From: Glaciecola sp047250385
GTDB taxonomy: Bacteria > Pseudomonadota > Gammaproteobacteria > Enterobacterales > Alteromonadaceae
Direction: 5' to 3'
Length of the DNA: 64,000 nucleotides
Assembly (NCBI RefSeq): GCF_047250385.1
Contig: NZ_JBLBVM010000056.1
Coordinates: 186,001 to 250,000 of the forward strand
Shown: positions 45,936 to 54,505 of the stretch, in pieces
Numbering within the stretch: position 1 is the first letter of the stretch
How the letters are laid out: each line of letters opens with the position of its first letter
Program-made: the position numbers and the translations under genes
The notes under the pieces: generated by a model
Database searches by the model: none
Seen by the model: the letters and a program-made list of their open reading frames with translations, nothing else
Told to the model about the DNA's origin: nothing

Positions 45936-46442
45936 TTATAGCGTGCTATCGATAATCACTTGGCCTGTATTTGAATTATAAAACACTGAATAATCGGGAG
46001 AATTAACCATCGTATAAGTACAATTGTTGGTTGCATAAGTGGCTTGGAAATCACCACTGGTATCTAGCGCAGCAGTAACGCTGCCACTATTGAGAATGCC
46101 ATTCCATAATGAAACGCAATCATCACTTCCATCTAAAACAGGTGATGCTTCCACACTTGGATCTTGTTTAACAGGCCAGCCAGCTGCATTTACATCAATT
46201 AAATTTGTGCCTGAACCGAATAAATCGTAATTGTCGATTGCGGCTCCTTGACCATCAAGCTTCCATTTCACGTTAGTCAATTTTACTGCGGATATAAACG
46301 CAGCACCTGACGTTTTTGTCACCGATGCGTTAGCATCTTCAGAAAACTCAAGAAAGCGTGGTAATGCAGTTACAGCCAAAATGCCAAGAACAACGATGAC
46401 GATAATAAGTTCTATTAAGGTAAACCCGTTTTCATGCTTCAT
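45936..46442 (-). CDS. Type IV pilin-like protein (MSHA/pseudopilin type)
   Basis: 168 aa. A short leader MKHENG is followed by the prepilin cleavage site G|FTLIELIIVIVVLGILAV with Glu at mature position 5. The globular part has two cysteines that can form the C-terminal D-loop disulfide. No other pilus genes are nearby, so assembly must use machinery elsewhere; it may be an MshA/MshB-like subunit. The ATG at 46442 was chosen because it gives a six-residue leader; an upstream TTG is possible. It lies between a binding-protein gene and a c-di-GMP gene. Confidence 0.87.
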   Translation of the reverse strand: MKHENGFTLIELIIVIVVLGILAVTALPRFLEFSEDANASVTKTSGAAFISAVKLTNVKWKLDGQGAAIDNYDLFGSGTNLIDVNAAGWPVKQDPSVEASPVLDGSDDCVSLWNGILNSGSVTAALDTSGDFQATYATNNCTYTMVNSPDYSVFYNSNTGQVIIDSTL

Positions 46443-46578
46443 ATTCAATTCAATTGTCCCCAAATGTCGTGTAAATCATAGCAAAATGACCACATGTTCA
46501 TTTTGCGTGTTAATTGTAATTGATGCTTCATCAATGTATCTTTACTTACTGGTACTGTTTTTAAAGGCGATGAAGCCT

Positions 46579-49005
46579 TTATTCATCTTCACCACGGCTT
46601 GGGCTAAGAAATTTTTCAATAAATTCATCTGGCAGAATGGGTCGACTAAAATAGTATCCTTGCAATAACATACTTCCGTTTTCTTTCAACCAATCTACTT
46701 GTTGTTTCGTTTCTACACCTTCTGCAACTGTGACAATACCCAAATTAACAGCAAGTTGAATAATTGATTTCACCAAATTTTCGTCTTGTATATCTACGTT
46801 GATATCATTGATGAATGAACGGTCAATCTTTAGCTTATCAACAGGAAGATCTTTTAAATGACTAAGCGAGCTGTAGCCGGTTCCAAAGTCATCAAGACTA
46901 AAACTAATTCCAATCCGTTTTAGTTCGTTAATTTTATTAATCGTGTCTTTAAGGTTATCTAAAGCAACACTTTCTGTTATTTCGAACTCTAGATAATGTC
47001 CCGCAACCTGGTACTTTCTTAGCACTGTCGTCACTTTTTCAATAAAGCTGGCTTCAGATAATTGCTTACCACTTATATTAACGGCTATTTTAAAGGAGTT
47101 ATCCAAGCGCCCTTGTTTTTTCAACTCTGCTAAGAATTCACATACTTTGCTGAGTACTTTATCGCCAACATCAATTATTAAAGCGCTTTCTTCCAAGAAT
47201 GGAATAAACTCATCAGGTGGCACAATCACATCGTCTCTATTCCATCTGATTAACGCTTCGGCCGAAGTTACCTGCATTGTCGCTGAGGATACTAAAGGCT
47301 GTAAAACGAAGAAGAACTCATCTTTAAATATAGCAGAACTAATGTCGCGCTCTAATTTAAGAAGCTCCGCAGCTTCCGTTGCCATCTGATCTTGGAATAG
47401 TGTTGCACAGTTACGCCCTGCTTTCTTCGATTCGTACATGGCTGTATCGGCATACTGTAAAATTTCATCAGCGGTTTCAAAGCCAGGTTTAAACACAACC
47501 ACACCTAAACTTGCAGACAAATTGTAGCGATGTAAGCCAATATCAATTTCTCTATTGATGCACTTTCTTAACCTTTCTGCTAACTCAACAGCAGCACTGT
47601 TTGCAATGACTCGATTATCTGAGAGTTGTTCGCTGTGACACAAGAATTCATCTGCGCCAAGTCTTGCGATAAAACCAATATCCTTAAACTCCTCTGATAG
47701 CCTTTCAGATAGCTTAACGATGAGCTGGTCACCAACACTATGACTAAGAGTATCGTTGATACGTTTAAATTGATCCAAATCGGCTAAGATTGCGACTTGA
47801 TATTGCGTTTTCGGTACAGATGGATCAGGGAAATTTAATCTATCATAAACTTTGTTTCTGTTTGGCAGGTTTGTCAGTGAATCAAAATAAGCTAAGCTTT
47901 CAATTTTGTCCTCGGCTTCAACTCGCTTCGTTACATCGTTACCTACAACCAAGATACTCTGACCATCATAGGTGTGGAACTTCACAAAGGACATTTCCAT
48001 GACACATTTCATTTTGTGTGAATCGTAGGCGTCCACTACAGTATTTAATTGTCGTGAATTATCGCTTAAAAACTCATCCAAAATAATCATTAGAGCAGGA
48101 TCTACGGGGCCGATAATATCTGAGGCTAGCTTTCCTTTTAAATCAAAGATTGAATGTCCGTAGAATGATGCAGTTGCTCGGTTTGCAAAAACAAATTTAC
48201 CTTCATCATCTAAAGAGTATATGACTGAGGGCGCCGTATCTAATATCAACCTAAAACGCTGACTTCGTTGTGTGAGTAATATTTGACCTGACGCAATTCG
48301 ACCCAACAAATCGTTAGCTGAGTCAATAATTTTACCAAACTCATCTGATTCGTGCCCTTTAAGCTTTGTAATAGTCTGGTCTGTAATAGAAGAGGTATTG
48401 ACTCGCTCAAAACTTCGAGCTAAACGCATAAGTGGAGCCGCTAAAGTTAGGTGGTAAAGCAAAACTAAGGCAAATGAAATGATAATATAACCGGTAAGTG
48501 AAATAACAAACGTCCGTATCGCCCTGTCATAGACATCGTTCAAAGAGGAATGTATATTAATTCTGACCAGCATCTTACCTGACTCAGCTTTCGTTTGGTC
48601 TCCACCATTTTGCGACAGCGCCGAATTTCTGAGAGGTATAATCGATTCTTTTATGTTTGGAACTAAAAAAAATGAGAGCACTTTGTTACTTGGCTCTTCT
48701 TCCTTCATTTCAGATTCTGCAAGCACGTTATCACGTTCGTCTAAAATCGCGACATATGAGAAATGGTTGAAGTAAGTGAGACCTTTTATCACTAAGGCAG
48801 CTAGATCATTATCTAGCTTCCAAACCGCGTTATTAGCGGAATCTCTTGATGCATCTATGATGGATTCAATTGACGCATTTACTTCTGCCGAGCGTGTTTT
48901 GAAATCAATATAGGTCTGTAAAAAAGACATGACGAAGCCTAGCAACAATACCAATATTAGCGTTCTGATCCCTAAGGTGAACGATATTTTGCTGGTCAAC
49001 TTCAT
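46579..49005 (-). CDS. Membrane PAS-GGDEF-EAL protein
   Basis: 808 aa. TM1 at about residues 12-33, a ~140-residue periplasmic sensor, TM2 near 170-192, a HAMP-like linker, a PAS domain (about 250-365), GGDEF and EAL. The GGDEF signature is GADEF, and cyclase activity is doubtful. The EAL domain is complete (SAEALIRW, NISG, EITES, DDFGTG, KID, AEGVET, QGYYFSRP), so it is a probable c-di-GMP phosphodiesterase. It is followed 136 bp later by the pilin-like gene on the same strand, compatible with control of pilus-based surface behaviour. ATG at 49005 was chosen over a TTG at 49017. Confidence 0.9.
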   Translation of the reverse strand: MKLTSKISFTLGIRTLILVLLLGFVMSFLQTYIDFKTRSAEVNASIESIIDASRDSANNAVWKLDNDLAALVIKGLTYFNHFSYVAILDERDNVLAESEMKEEEPSNKVLSFFLVPNIKESIIPLRNSALSQNGGDQTKAESGKMLVRINIHSSLNDVYDRAIRTFVISLTGYIIISFALVLLYHLTLAAPLMRLARSFERVNTSSITDQTITKLKGHESDEFGKIIDSANDLLGRIASGQILLTQRSQRFRLILDTAPSVIYSLDDEGKFVFANRATASFYGHSIFDLKGKLASDIIGPVDPALMIILDEFLSDNSRQLNTVVDAYDSHKMKCVMEMSFVKFHTYDGQSILVVGNDVTKRVEAEDKIESLAYFDSLTNLPNRNKVYDRLNFPDPSVPKTQYQVAILADLDQFKRINDTLSHSVGDQLIVKLSERLSEEFKDIGFIARLGADEFLCHSEQLSDNRVIANSAAVELAERLRKCINREIDIGLHRYNLSASLGVVVFKPGFETADEILQYADTAMYESKKAGRNCATLFQDQMATEAAELLKLERDISSAIFKDEFFFVLQPLVSSATMQVTSAEALIRWNRDDVIVPPDEFIPFLEESALIIDVGDKVLSKVCEFLAELKKQGRLDNSFKIAVNISGKQLSEASFIEKVTTVLRKYQVAGHYLEFEITESVALDNLKDTINKINELKRIGISFSLDDFGTGYSSLSHLKDLPVDKLKIDRSFINDINVDIQDENLVKSIIQLAVNLGIVTVAEGVETKQQVDWLKENGSMLLQGYYFSRPILPDEFIEKFLSPSRGEDE

Positions 49006-49220
49006 ATAGAATATCAATAAGTTAATTATCTGTTTGCCAATATAAGTTATTGCAGTATAGCTGTCTATACCTTAAGTACAGATTTAGCACTCAAATTGTA
49101 TACGTAATATCCCTTGAATTTCGTTTAAAACTGTGTCAAACGAGTGAATTAATGTATGAATAGTTTGAAGTTTTGTTTTACCATAACGACATAAGTTAAA
49201 TACCATAAGAAACCACTGAC

Positions 49221-49946
49221 ATGACAAAAGATGATAAAGATTTCGCTCCAATCAATATAGAAGTTGATGAACGACGACCTATAGGTAAAAGAGTTTCTGA
49301 GCCCGAAACGAATAGTTCAACCGGCGGCAGCGCGAAAATTCTTACCTCTATAGCGCTCGTTGTCGCGATTGCCGCGTGCGCGGGCTGTGCTTTTCTTTAT
49401 TCACAACTCAATCAAGCGAATGAGCTTGCTATCGATACAGAGAGCAGAATTCAAGCCTTAGAGCAACGATTATCAGCCACTGATGAAGAAATGGGAAATT
49501 CAACGGTAGCGTTAAGCGTGAAAGTAAGTGAGTTGTCTGAAAAAACAGACGAACTGTGGGGCCAGATGGACAAATTATGGGCTTCAGCTTGGAGACGTAA
49601 CCAAGAAGAAATAAAAACCTTAGATAAAAGCTTGAATGCTACAAAGTCAAACTTAAGTTCTGATCTTAAAGACTTACAAAGCAAGATAAACGAGACAAGT
49701 GGTGACCTACAGCAAATGCTCAACCGGATTAACGGTTTAAATGAGAAATTGTCAACGCAAGCGAATGATATTCTTGCAGCAAATGTAAATGCAGAACAAG
49801 CCGGTGAAAAAGTTTCTGATCAAATATCACAAATGAAAGCACTAAGTAACAAAGTAACGAATTTGGAAGCTAAAAACTCAACGTTGCTGGAAAAAATATC
49901 TGACTTAGAGTCGCTTTTACAAGAGATTGCTAAAAAGACAGTTTAA
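49221..49946 (+). CDS. Single-pass membrane protein with long coiled coil, function unknown
   Basis: 241 aa. A charged ~38-residue cytoplasmic N-terminus, one membrane helix (about residues 39-60), then about 175 residues of heptad-rich coiled coil rich in Leu, Glu, Lys, Asn. It is probably anchored in the inner membrane with the coil in the periplasm. I do not recognise a named family. The gene has a strong shared terminator with rpsO downstream and is not in an operon. Confidence 0.78.
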   Translation: MTKDDKDFAPINIEVDERRPIGKRVSEPETNSSTGGSAKILTSIALVVAIAACAGCAFLYSQLNQANELAIDTESRIQALEQRLSATDEEMGNSTVALSVKVSELSEKTDELWGQMDKLWASAWRRNQEEIKTLDKSLNATKSNLSSDLKDLQSKINETSGDLQQMLNRINGLNEKLSTQANDILAANVNAEQAGEKVSDQISQMKALSNKVTNLEAKNSTLLEKISDLESLLQEIAKKTV

Positions 49947-49974
49947 CAACTATCTGTTTAGCTTTCTTTAGTCA

Positions 49975-50003
49975 TAAAAAAAAGCACCCTAGGGTGCTTT
50001 TTT
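49975..50003. terminator. Bidirectional intrinsic terminator between coiled-coil gene and rpsO
   Basis: AAAAAGCACCCTAGGGTGCTTTTT is a perfect palindrome with A- and T-runs on its sides. Confidence 0.93.
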
Positions 50004-50027
50004 CATATCTAACGTTAAGCTGTCGAA

Positions 50028-50297
50028 TTAACGACGTAGAGATAAACGCTTGATAAGATCTTGGTAACGCTCTGTGTTTTTGCTTTTCAAATAATCAAGC
50101 AATTTTCTGCGCTGGCTAACCATACGCAATAAACCACGACGTGAATGGTGGTCTTTCTTATGATCTTTAAAGTGACCTTGAAGTTTGTTGATGTTATGAG
50201 TTAATAAAGCAACTTGAACTTCTGGTGAACCTGTATCGCCTTCTTTAACGCCGTATTCAGCTACGATCGTTGCCATTTCTTCTGTAGTTAGTGACAT
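50028..50297 (-). CDS. rpsO: 30S ribosomal protein S15
   Basis: 89 aa, the normal length. Conserved parts are DTGSPEVQVALLTHNI, HKKDHHSRRGLL and RRKLLDYLK. It binds the central domain of 16S rRNA. The start is the ATG with GGAG seven bases upstream; the frame extends four codons further but the family starts at MSLT. It ends the rimP-nusA-infB-rbfA-truB-rpsO cluster and also has its own promoter. Confidence 0.98.
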   Translation of the reverse strand: MSLTTEEMATIVAEYGVKEGDTGSPEVQVALLTHNINKLQGHFKDHKKDHHSRRGLLRMVSQRRKLLDYLKSKNTERYQDLIKRLSLRR

Positions 50298-50375
50298 AAT
50301 TATCTCCATTAATAAATAGATAGTTTAAACAACAGCATGCCGATCACTAATTCAGTCATGCCAAAAAGAGCGCGT

Positions 50376-50403
50376 ATTATACCCGTGAAGTAATAATACA
50401 CAA
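50376..50403 (-). promoter_or_regulatory. rpsO promoter
   Basis: Minus-strand TTGTGT, 16-bp spacer and TATAAT, located between the truB stop and rpsO start. It would give an ~70-nt leader in which S15 autoregulation could act. Confidence 0.65.
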
Positions 50404-50408
50404 GGGTT

Positions 50409-51365
50409 TTAGCCAAAATAACTTTCTTTATACACAACCACACGTTTCGGTTGTAAATTACCCGCAACGTCAACTTCCGCCATGCCATAAAACAGCTCAT
50501 CTGATTTACGATAAATTCGAATCAATGCGCTTCTTTCAAAGTTGTTCTCTTCGAGGATTTCTTGACCATGCAAAAAGCGGTCTATGCTTGAATCACTTGC
50601 GTAAAATGCGGGCAAGTTAGCCACAGCTGTGTCAGGAGGTAACAACAAAGCGTCTAGCTTTTCGAAACCACGGAACTGACGATCGATGTCTAAATCTTCT
50701 GAGAGTGATTGAAGTTGTTCCACAGTAACCATATTCGCACTCGGATAATCAGCCACTTTAGTACGACGAAGCATAGTTACATGAGCTCCGCAGCCTAATG
50801 CTTGCCCTAAATCGTCAACTAGTGAACGTATATAAGTTCCCTTAGTACATGAAATTTCCATGTCTAGCTCATCGTTTTCAAAACGCAGGATATCTAAGGA
50901 ATGGATCGTGATATCGCGCGCTTCACGCTCAATAACCATTCCTTGTCGAGCATAAAAATAAAGCGGCTTGCCCTGATGTTTAAGCGCTGAAAACATTGAT
51001 GGTACTTGTTTGATTGGCCCACGAAATGCTTCAACAGCATTGTCTATATCTTCGCGAGTCACATTCACTTCACTTTTTTCAACAACTTCACCGTCAGAAT
51101 CTGATGTATCAGTGCGCTCACCAAGCTTTGCTGTAACGATGTATGTTTTATCGGCGTCGAGTAAGAATTGTGAAAACTTAGTGGCTTCACCAAGACAGAT
51201 TGGTAGCATACCTGTTGCAAGTGGATCGAGTGCGCCAGTATGGCCAGCTTTCGCAGCACCGTATAAACGTTTTACTTGTTGAAGAATAAAGTTGGATGAC
51301 TCACCGGTGTATTTGTCGACAAGAACGACGCCATTAATCGCTCTGCCCTTTTTTTTTCTCGCCAT
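50409..51365 (-). CDS. truB: tRNA pseudouridine-55 synthase
   Basis: 318 aa. It makes pseudouridine 55 in the T-loop of tRNAs. The catalytic Asp is in HTGALDPLATGMLP, and other conserved blocks are GRTIN-like GRAINGVVLVDK and CSKGTYIRSL-like CTKGTYIRSL. The C-terminal PUA-like part is present. It lies 15 bp behind rbfA in the translation operon. Confidence 0.97.
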   Translation of the reverse strand: MARKKKGRAINGVVLVDKYTGESSNFILQQVKRLYGAAKAGHTGALDPLATGMLPICLGEATKFSQFLLDADKTYIVTAKLGERTDTSDSDGEVVEKSEVNVTREDIDNAVEAFRGPIKQVPSMFSALKHQGKPLYFYARQGMVIEREARDITIHSLDILRFENDELDMEISCTKGTYIRSLVDDLGQALGCGAHVTMLRRTKVADYPSANMVTVEQLQSLSEDLDIDRQFRGFEKLDALLLPPDTAVANLPAFYASDSSIDRFLHGQEILEENNFERSALIRIYRKSDELFYGMAEVDVAGNLQPKRVVVYKESYFG

Positions 51366-51380
51366 GTTTTACTTTATTCT

Positions 51381-51776
51381 CTACTCATCTTCCGACGTAT
51401 CATTGGATTTTTCGTTGTCTTTCGCACGAGCTTGATTTACCAGTGTTGAAATTCGGATACCTTCGGTAATCGATTCATCTCTGAAGAAGTGCACCGCTGG
51501 CACAGCTCGCATACGAATTCGCCTAGCCAAAATGCTACGAATAAATCCTTTTGCATCTTGTAAGCGGGCGAGATCGTCTTTAATTTTTTCTTCATCGTTG
51601 TTGTAGAACGTCACATAGATTTTCGCATGAGCGAGATCTCTGGAGACTTCTACACTTGATATAGTGATCATACCTACTTCAGGTTCACGATGTTTAAATT
51701 CATTTTGTAAGATACTCGCAATTTCTTTATGAACTTGCTGGCTTACTCTGTCGGTTCGAGAAAATTCTCTTGCCAT
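51381..51776 (-). CDS. rbfA: Ribosome-binding factor A
   Basis: 131 aa. It is a KH-fold 30S maturation factor. Conserved are REFSRTDRVSQQVHKEIA and LARRIRMRAVPAVHFFRDES. The start is the ATG with GAGGAG seven bases upstream; the frame runs a few codons beyond but the family starts at MAREF. A terminator-like hairpin lies between infB and this gene. Confidence 0.96.
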   Translation of the reverse strand: MAREFSRTDRVSQQVHKEIASILQNEFKHREPEVGMITISSVEVSRDLAHAKIYVTFYNNDEEKIKDDLARLQDAKGFIRSILARRIRMRAVPAVHFFRDESITEGIRISTLVNQARAKDNEKSNDTSEDE

Positions 51777-51815
51777 TTTATTCTCCTCATTCAATTACGC
51801 ATTAATTGCATAACG

Positions 51816-51842
51816 AAAAAAACGGAGGCTAAAAGCCCCCGT
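51816..51842 (-). terminator. Internal intrinsic terminator between infB and rbfA
   Basis: Minus-strand ACGGGGGCT, TTT loop, AGCCTCCGT (9 bp, one G-U pair) then seven T. It sits inside the nusA operon, so it likely acts as a partial terminator or processing signal. Confidence 0.8.
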
Positions 51843-51871
51843 CCTTGGTTTCTTTGTCGCTAAGATGTCGT

Positions 51872-54481
51872 TTAGATTTCTCTTTTGACTTCAACGATTT
51901 CGAATACTTCTATCTGGTCGCCAACTTTAACATCGTTATAGTTTTTAACGCCGATACCACATTCGATACCTTTCTTAACTTCTTGTACGTCATCTTTGAA
52001 ACGACGCAATGATTCTAGCTCACCTTCGTAAATAACAACGTTTTCACGTAGTACACGAATTGGGTTGCTACGTTTTATGACACCTTCGGTAACCATACAA
52101 CCCGCAATTGCACCAATTTTCGGTGATTTAAATACATCACGTACTTCTGCAAGACCCATAATCTGTTGTTTGAACTCAGGCGCAAGCATACCGCTCATCG
52201 CTTGTTTCACTTCATCAATCAGTTCATAGATAATGCTGTAATAACGTAAATCAATTTCTTCAGCTTCTATCATGCGGCGCGCTGTTGCGTCGGCACGAAC
52301 GTTAAAACCAACAACAATGGCACTTGAAGCTGCTGCTAAACTTGCATCAGTTTCAGTAATTCCACCTACGCCACTACCTACGATGTTCACTTTAACTTCG
52401 TCAGTAGAAAGTTTAACTAAGCTTTCAGCGATAGCTTCAATTGAGCCTTGAACATCTGCTTTAAGTACGATATTCAATTCGCTAACGTCACCAGATTCCA
52501 TGTTCGCGAACATGTTTTCTAGTTTCGCTTTTTGTTGCTTCGCTAGTTTAACTTCACGCTGTTTAGTATGGCGTTTCGCAGCAACTTCACGTGCTTTACG
52601 CTCATCTTGAACAACTAATGCGTTTTCACCAGCAATTGGTACGCCTGACAAGCCTAGTACTTCGACTGGTGTAGACGGACCTGCTAATGTGATTTCTTGT
52701 CCATGCTCATCACGCATAGCTCGAACACGACCGTATTCTTCACCACACAATAAGATGTCACCAGCTTTCAATTCACCTTCTTGAATAAGTACTGAAGCAA
52801 CTGGGCCACGTCCTTTATCCAAGCGTGATTCGATAACGATACCGCGAGCCGGGCCTGAAGCCACTGCTTTCAAATCAAGTACTTCAGCTTGCAATGAAAT
52901 CGCTTCAAGTAATTCATCAATACCTAAACCAGTTTTAGCTGATACAGAAACGAACTGATGATCACCGCCCCATTCTTCAGAGATAACTTCAAGTTGTGAT
53001 AACTCGGTTTTAACTCTGTCAGGATCCGCAGATTCTTTATCCATTTTGTTCACAGCAACAATCAAAGGAACACCTGCTGCTTTCGCATGCTGAACCGCTT
53101 CTTTGGTTTGTGGCATTACACCATCGTCTGCTGCTACAACTAGGATAACAATATCAGTTGCTGTCGCACCACGAGCACGCATTGCGGTAAACGCGGCGTG
53201 TCCTGGAGTATCTAGGAACGCGATACGGCCGTTATCAGTTTCAACACTGTATGCACCAATATGCTGTGTGATACCGCCAGCTTCACCGTCAGCAACTTTC
53301 GCGCGTCGGATATAATCTAGCAATGAAGTTTTACCATGGTCGACGTGCCCCATAATAGTCACAACAGGCGCACGAGTGACTTTATCACCTTGCGCTGTAT
53401 CAGCGATTAGTTCATCTTCAAGTGCGTTATCATTAACAAGCTCATATTTATGGCCCATTTCTTCAATCACTAAAACAGCTGTGTCTTGGTCAAGAACTTG
53501 GTTGATTGTTGCCATTTCACCCATTTTCATCATCGCTTTGATGACTTCAGTGCCTTTCTTAGCCATACGGCTAGCAAGCTCACCTACTGTAATGGTTGCG
53601 CCAATCTTAACAATTCTTTCTACTGGTGCAGCTGGCTTATTAAAGCCGTGCTTAAGATCTTCACCAGCATTTTTCTTCGATTTTTTGCGACGGCGTGAAG
53701 AGCGTTCAACTTGCATATCTTGCTCGTCTTCTGCTTCTTGCGCATAGCGATTTGAATGAAGGTGGACGTCTTCTGCTTCTTGCTTCTTACGACGAATTTC
53801 TTCTTCTTTCCAACGCTTATCATTTTCTTCAGCTAGTTTACGAGCTTCTTCGCCTGCAGCTTTCGCATCTTCTTCAAGCTTGCGTTGAATCTCTTCTTCT
53901 TGCTGCTTCTTGATACGCTCGGCTTCTAAACGTGCTTCTTCTTGAGCTTTCTTTTCCTCAGGGGACAAAGTAGGCTCATTTTTCTTACGTTCTTCAGCTT
54001 CTTTCTTGGCTTTTTCTGCTCTAGCAGCGCGCTCAGCTTCTTGGGCTTTGCGTGCTTCAGCTGCTTTAGCAACTTTTTCTTCAGCCGCTGCTCTCGCCGC
54101 TTCCGCCGCTTGCTTCTCAGCTTCTAATTTCGCCTGCGCTTCAGCTGCAACTCTTGCCGCTTCTTCTTCCGCTAAACGCTGTTCTTCTATATCAGTGCGT
54201 TTCACATAAGTGCGCTTTTTACGAACTTCAACTTTAACAGCCTTCGACTTGCCTAAGCTTATCGTGCTTGTTGTTTTGCGTTGAAGCGTCATTTTCTTAG
54301 GCGCTTCGATACCTGTTCCACCGTGAGATTTACTCAGGTGATCAAGCAATGTTTTTTTCTCATCCTCAGTAACTACGTCACCTGCGGCTTTCGTTACACC
54401 AGAATCTTTGAACTGCTGAACCAAACGATCAACGGTTGTGCCAATATCTGTGGCGAGTTTTTCTATGGATACTTCTGCCAT
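51872..54481 (-). CDS. infB: Translation initiation factor IF-2
   Basis: 869 aa. The N-terminal IF2N domain is followed by a long Ala/Glu/Lys/Arg-rich helical region (about 95-270, KAAEARKAQEAERAAR-like) and the GTPase with GHVDHGKTSLLDYIRR, DTPGHAAF and NKMDKE. C-terminal beta-barrel and fMet-tRNA-binding domains are complete. It places initiator tRNA on the 30S subunit. Starts with ATG, 24 bp behind nusA. Confidence 0.98.
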   Translation of the reverse strand: MAEVSIEKLATDIGTTVDRLVQQFKDSGVTKAAGDVVTEDEKKTLLDHLSKSHGGTGIEAPKKMTLQRKTTSTISLGKSKAVKVEVRKKRTYVKRTDIEEQRLAEEEAARVAAEAQAKLEAEKQAAEAARAAAEEKVAKAAEARKAQEAERAARAEKAKKEAEERKKNEPTLSPEEKKAQEEARLEAERIKKQQEEEIQRKLEEDAKAAGEEARKLAEENDKRWKEEEIRRKKQEAEDVHLHSNRYAQEAEDEQDMQVERSSRRRKKSKKNAGEDLKHGFNKPAAPVERIVKIGATITVGELASRMAKKGTEVIKAMMKMGEMATINQVLDQDTAVLVIEEMGHKYELVNDNALEDELIADTAQGDKVTRAPVVTIMGHVDHGKTSLLDYIRRAKVADGEAGGITQHIGAYSVETDNGRIAFLDTPGHAAFTAMRARGATATDIVILVVAADDGVMPQTKEAVQHAKAAGVPLIVAVNKMDKESADPDRVKTELSQLEVISEEWGGDHQFVSVSAKTGLGIDELLEAISLQAEVLDLKAVASGPARGIVIESRLDKGRGPVASVLIQEGELKAGDILLCGEEYGRVRAMRDEHGQEITLAGPSTPVEVLGLSGVPIAGENALVVQDERKAREVAAKRHTKQREVKLAKQQKAKLENMFANMESGDVSELNIVLKADVQGSIEAIAESLVKLSTDEVKVNIVGSGVGGITETDASLAAASSAIVVGFNVRADATARRMIEAEEIDLRYYSIIYELIDEVKQAMSGMLAPEFKQQIMGLAEVRDVFKSPKIGAIAGCMVTEGVIKRSNPIRVLRENVVIYEGELESLRRFKDDVQEVKKGIECGIGVKNYNDVKVGDQIEVFEIVEVKREI

Positions 54482-54505
54482 ATTCTTTACTATCCCCCTG
54501 CTGAC

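Noticed and set aside
10401..49005. The c-di-GMP proteins as one regulatory cluster
   Set aside because: They are spread over 45 kb with core genes between and no shared context.
53376..53747. 123-codon frame antisense to infB
   Set aside because: Ser/Ala/Ile-rich translation arises from the reverse of the Lys/Glu/Ala-rich IF-2 region; infB is certain.
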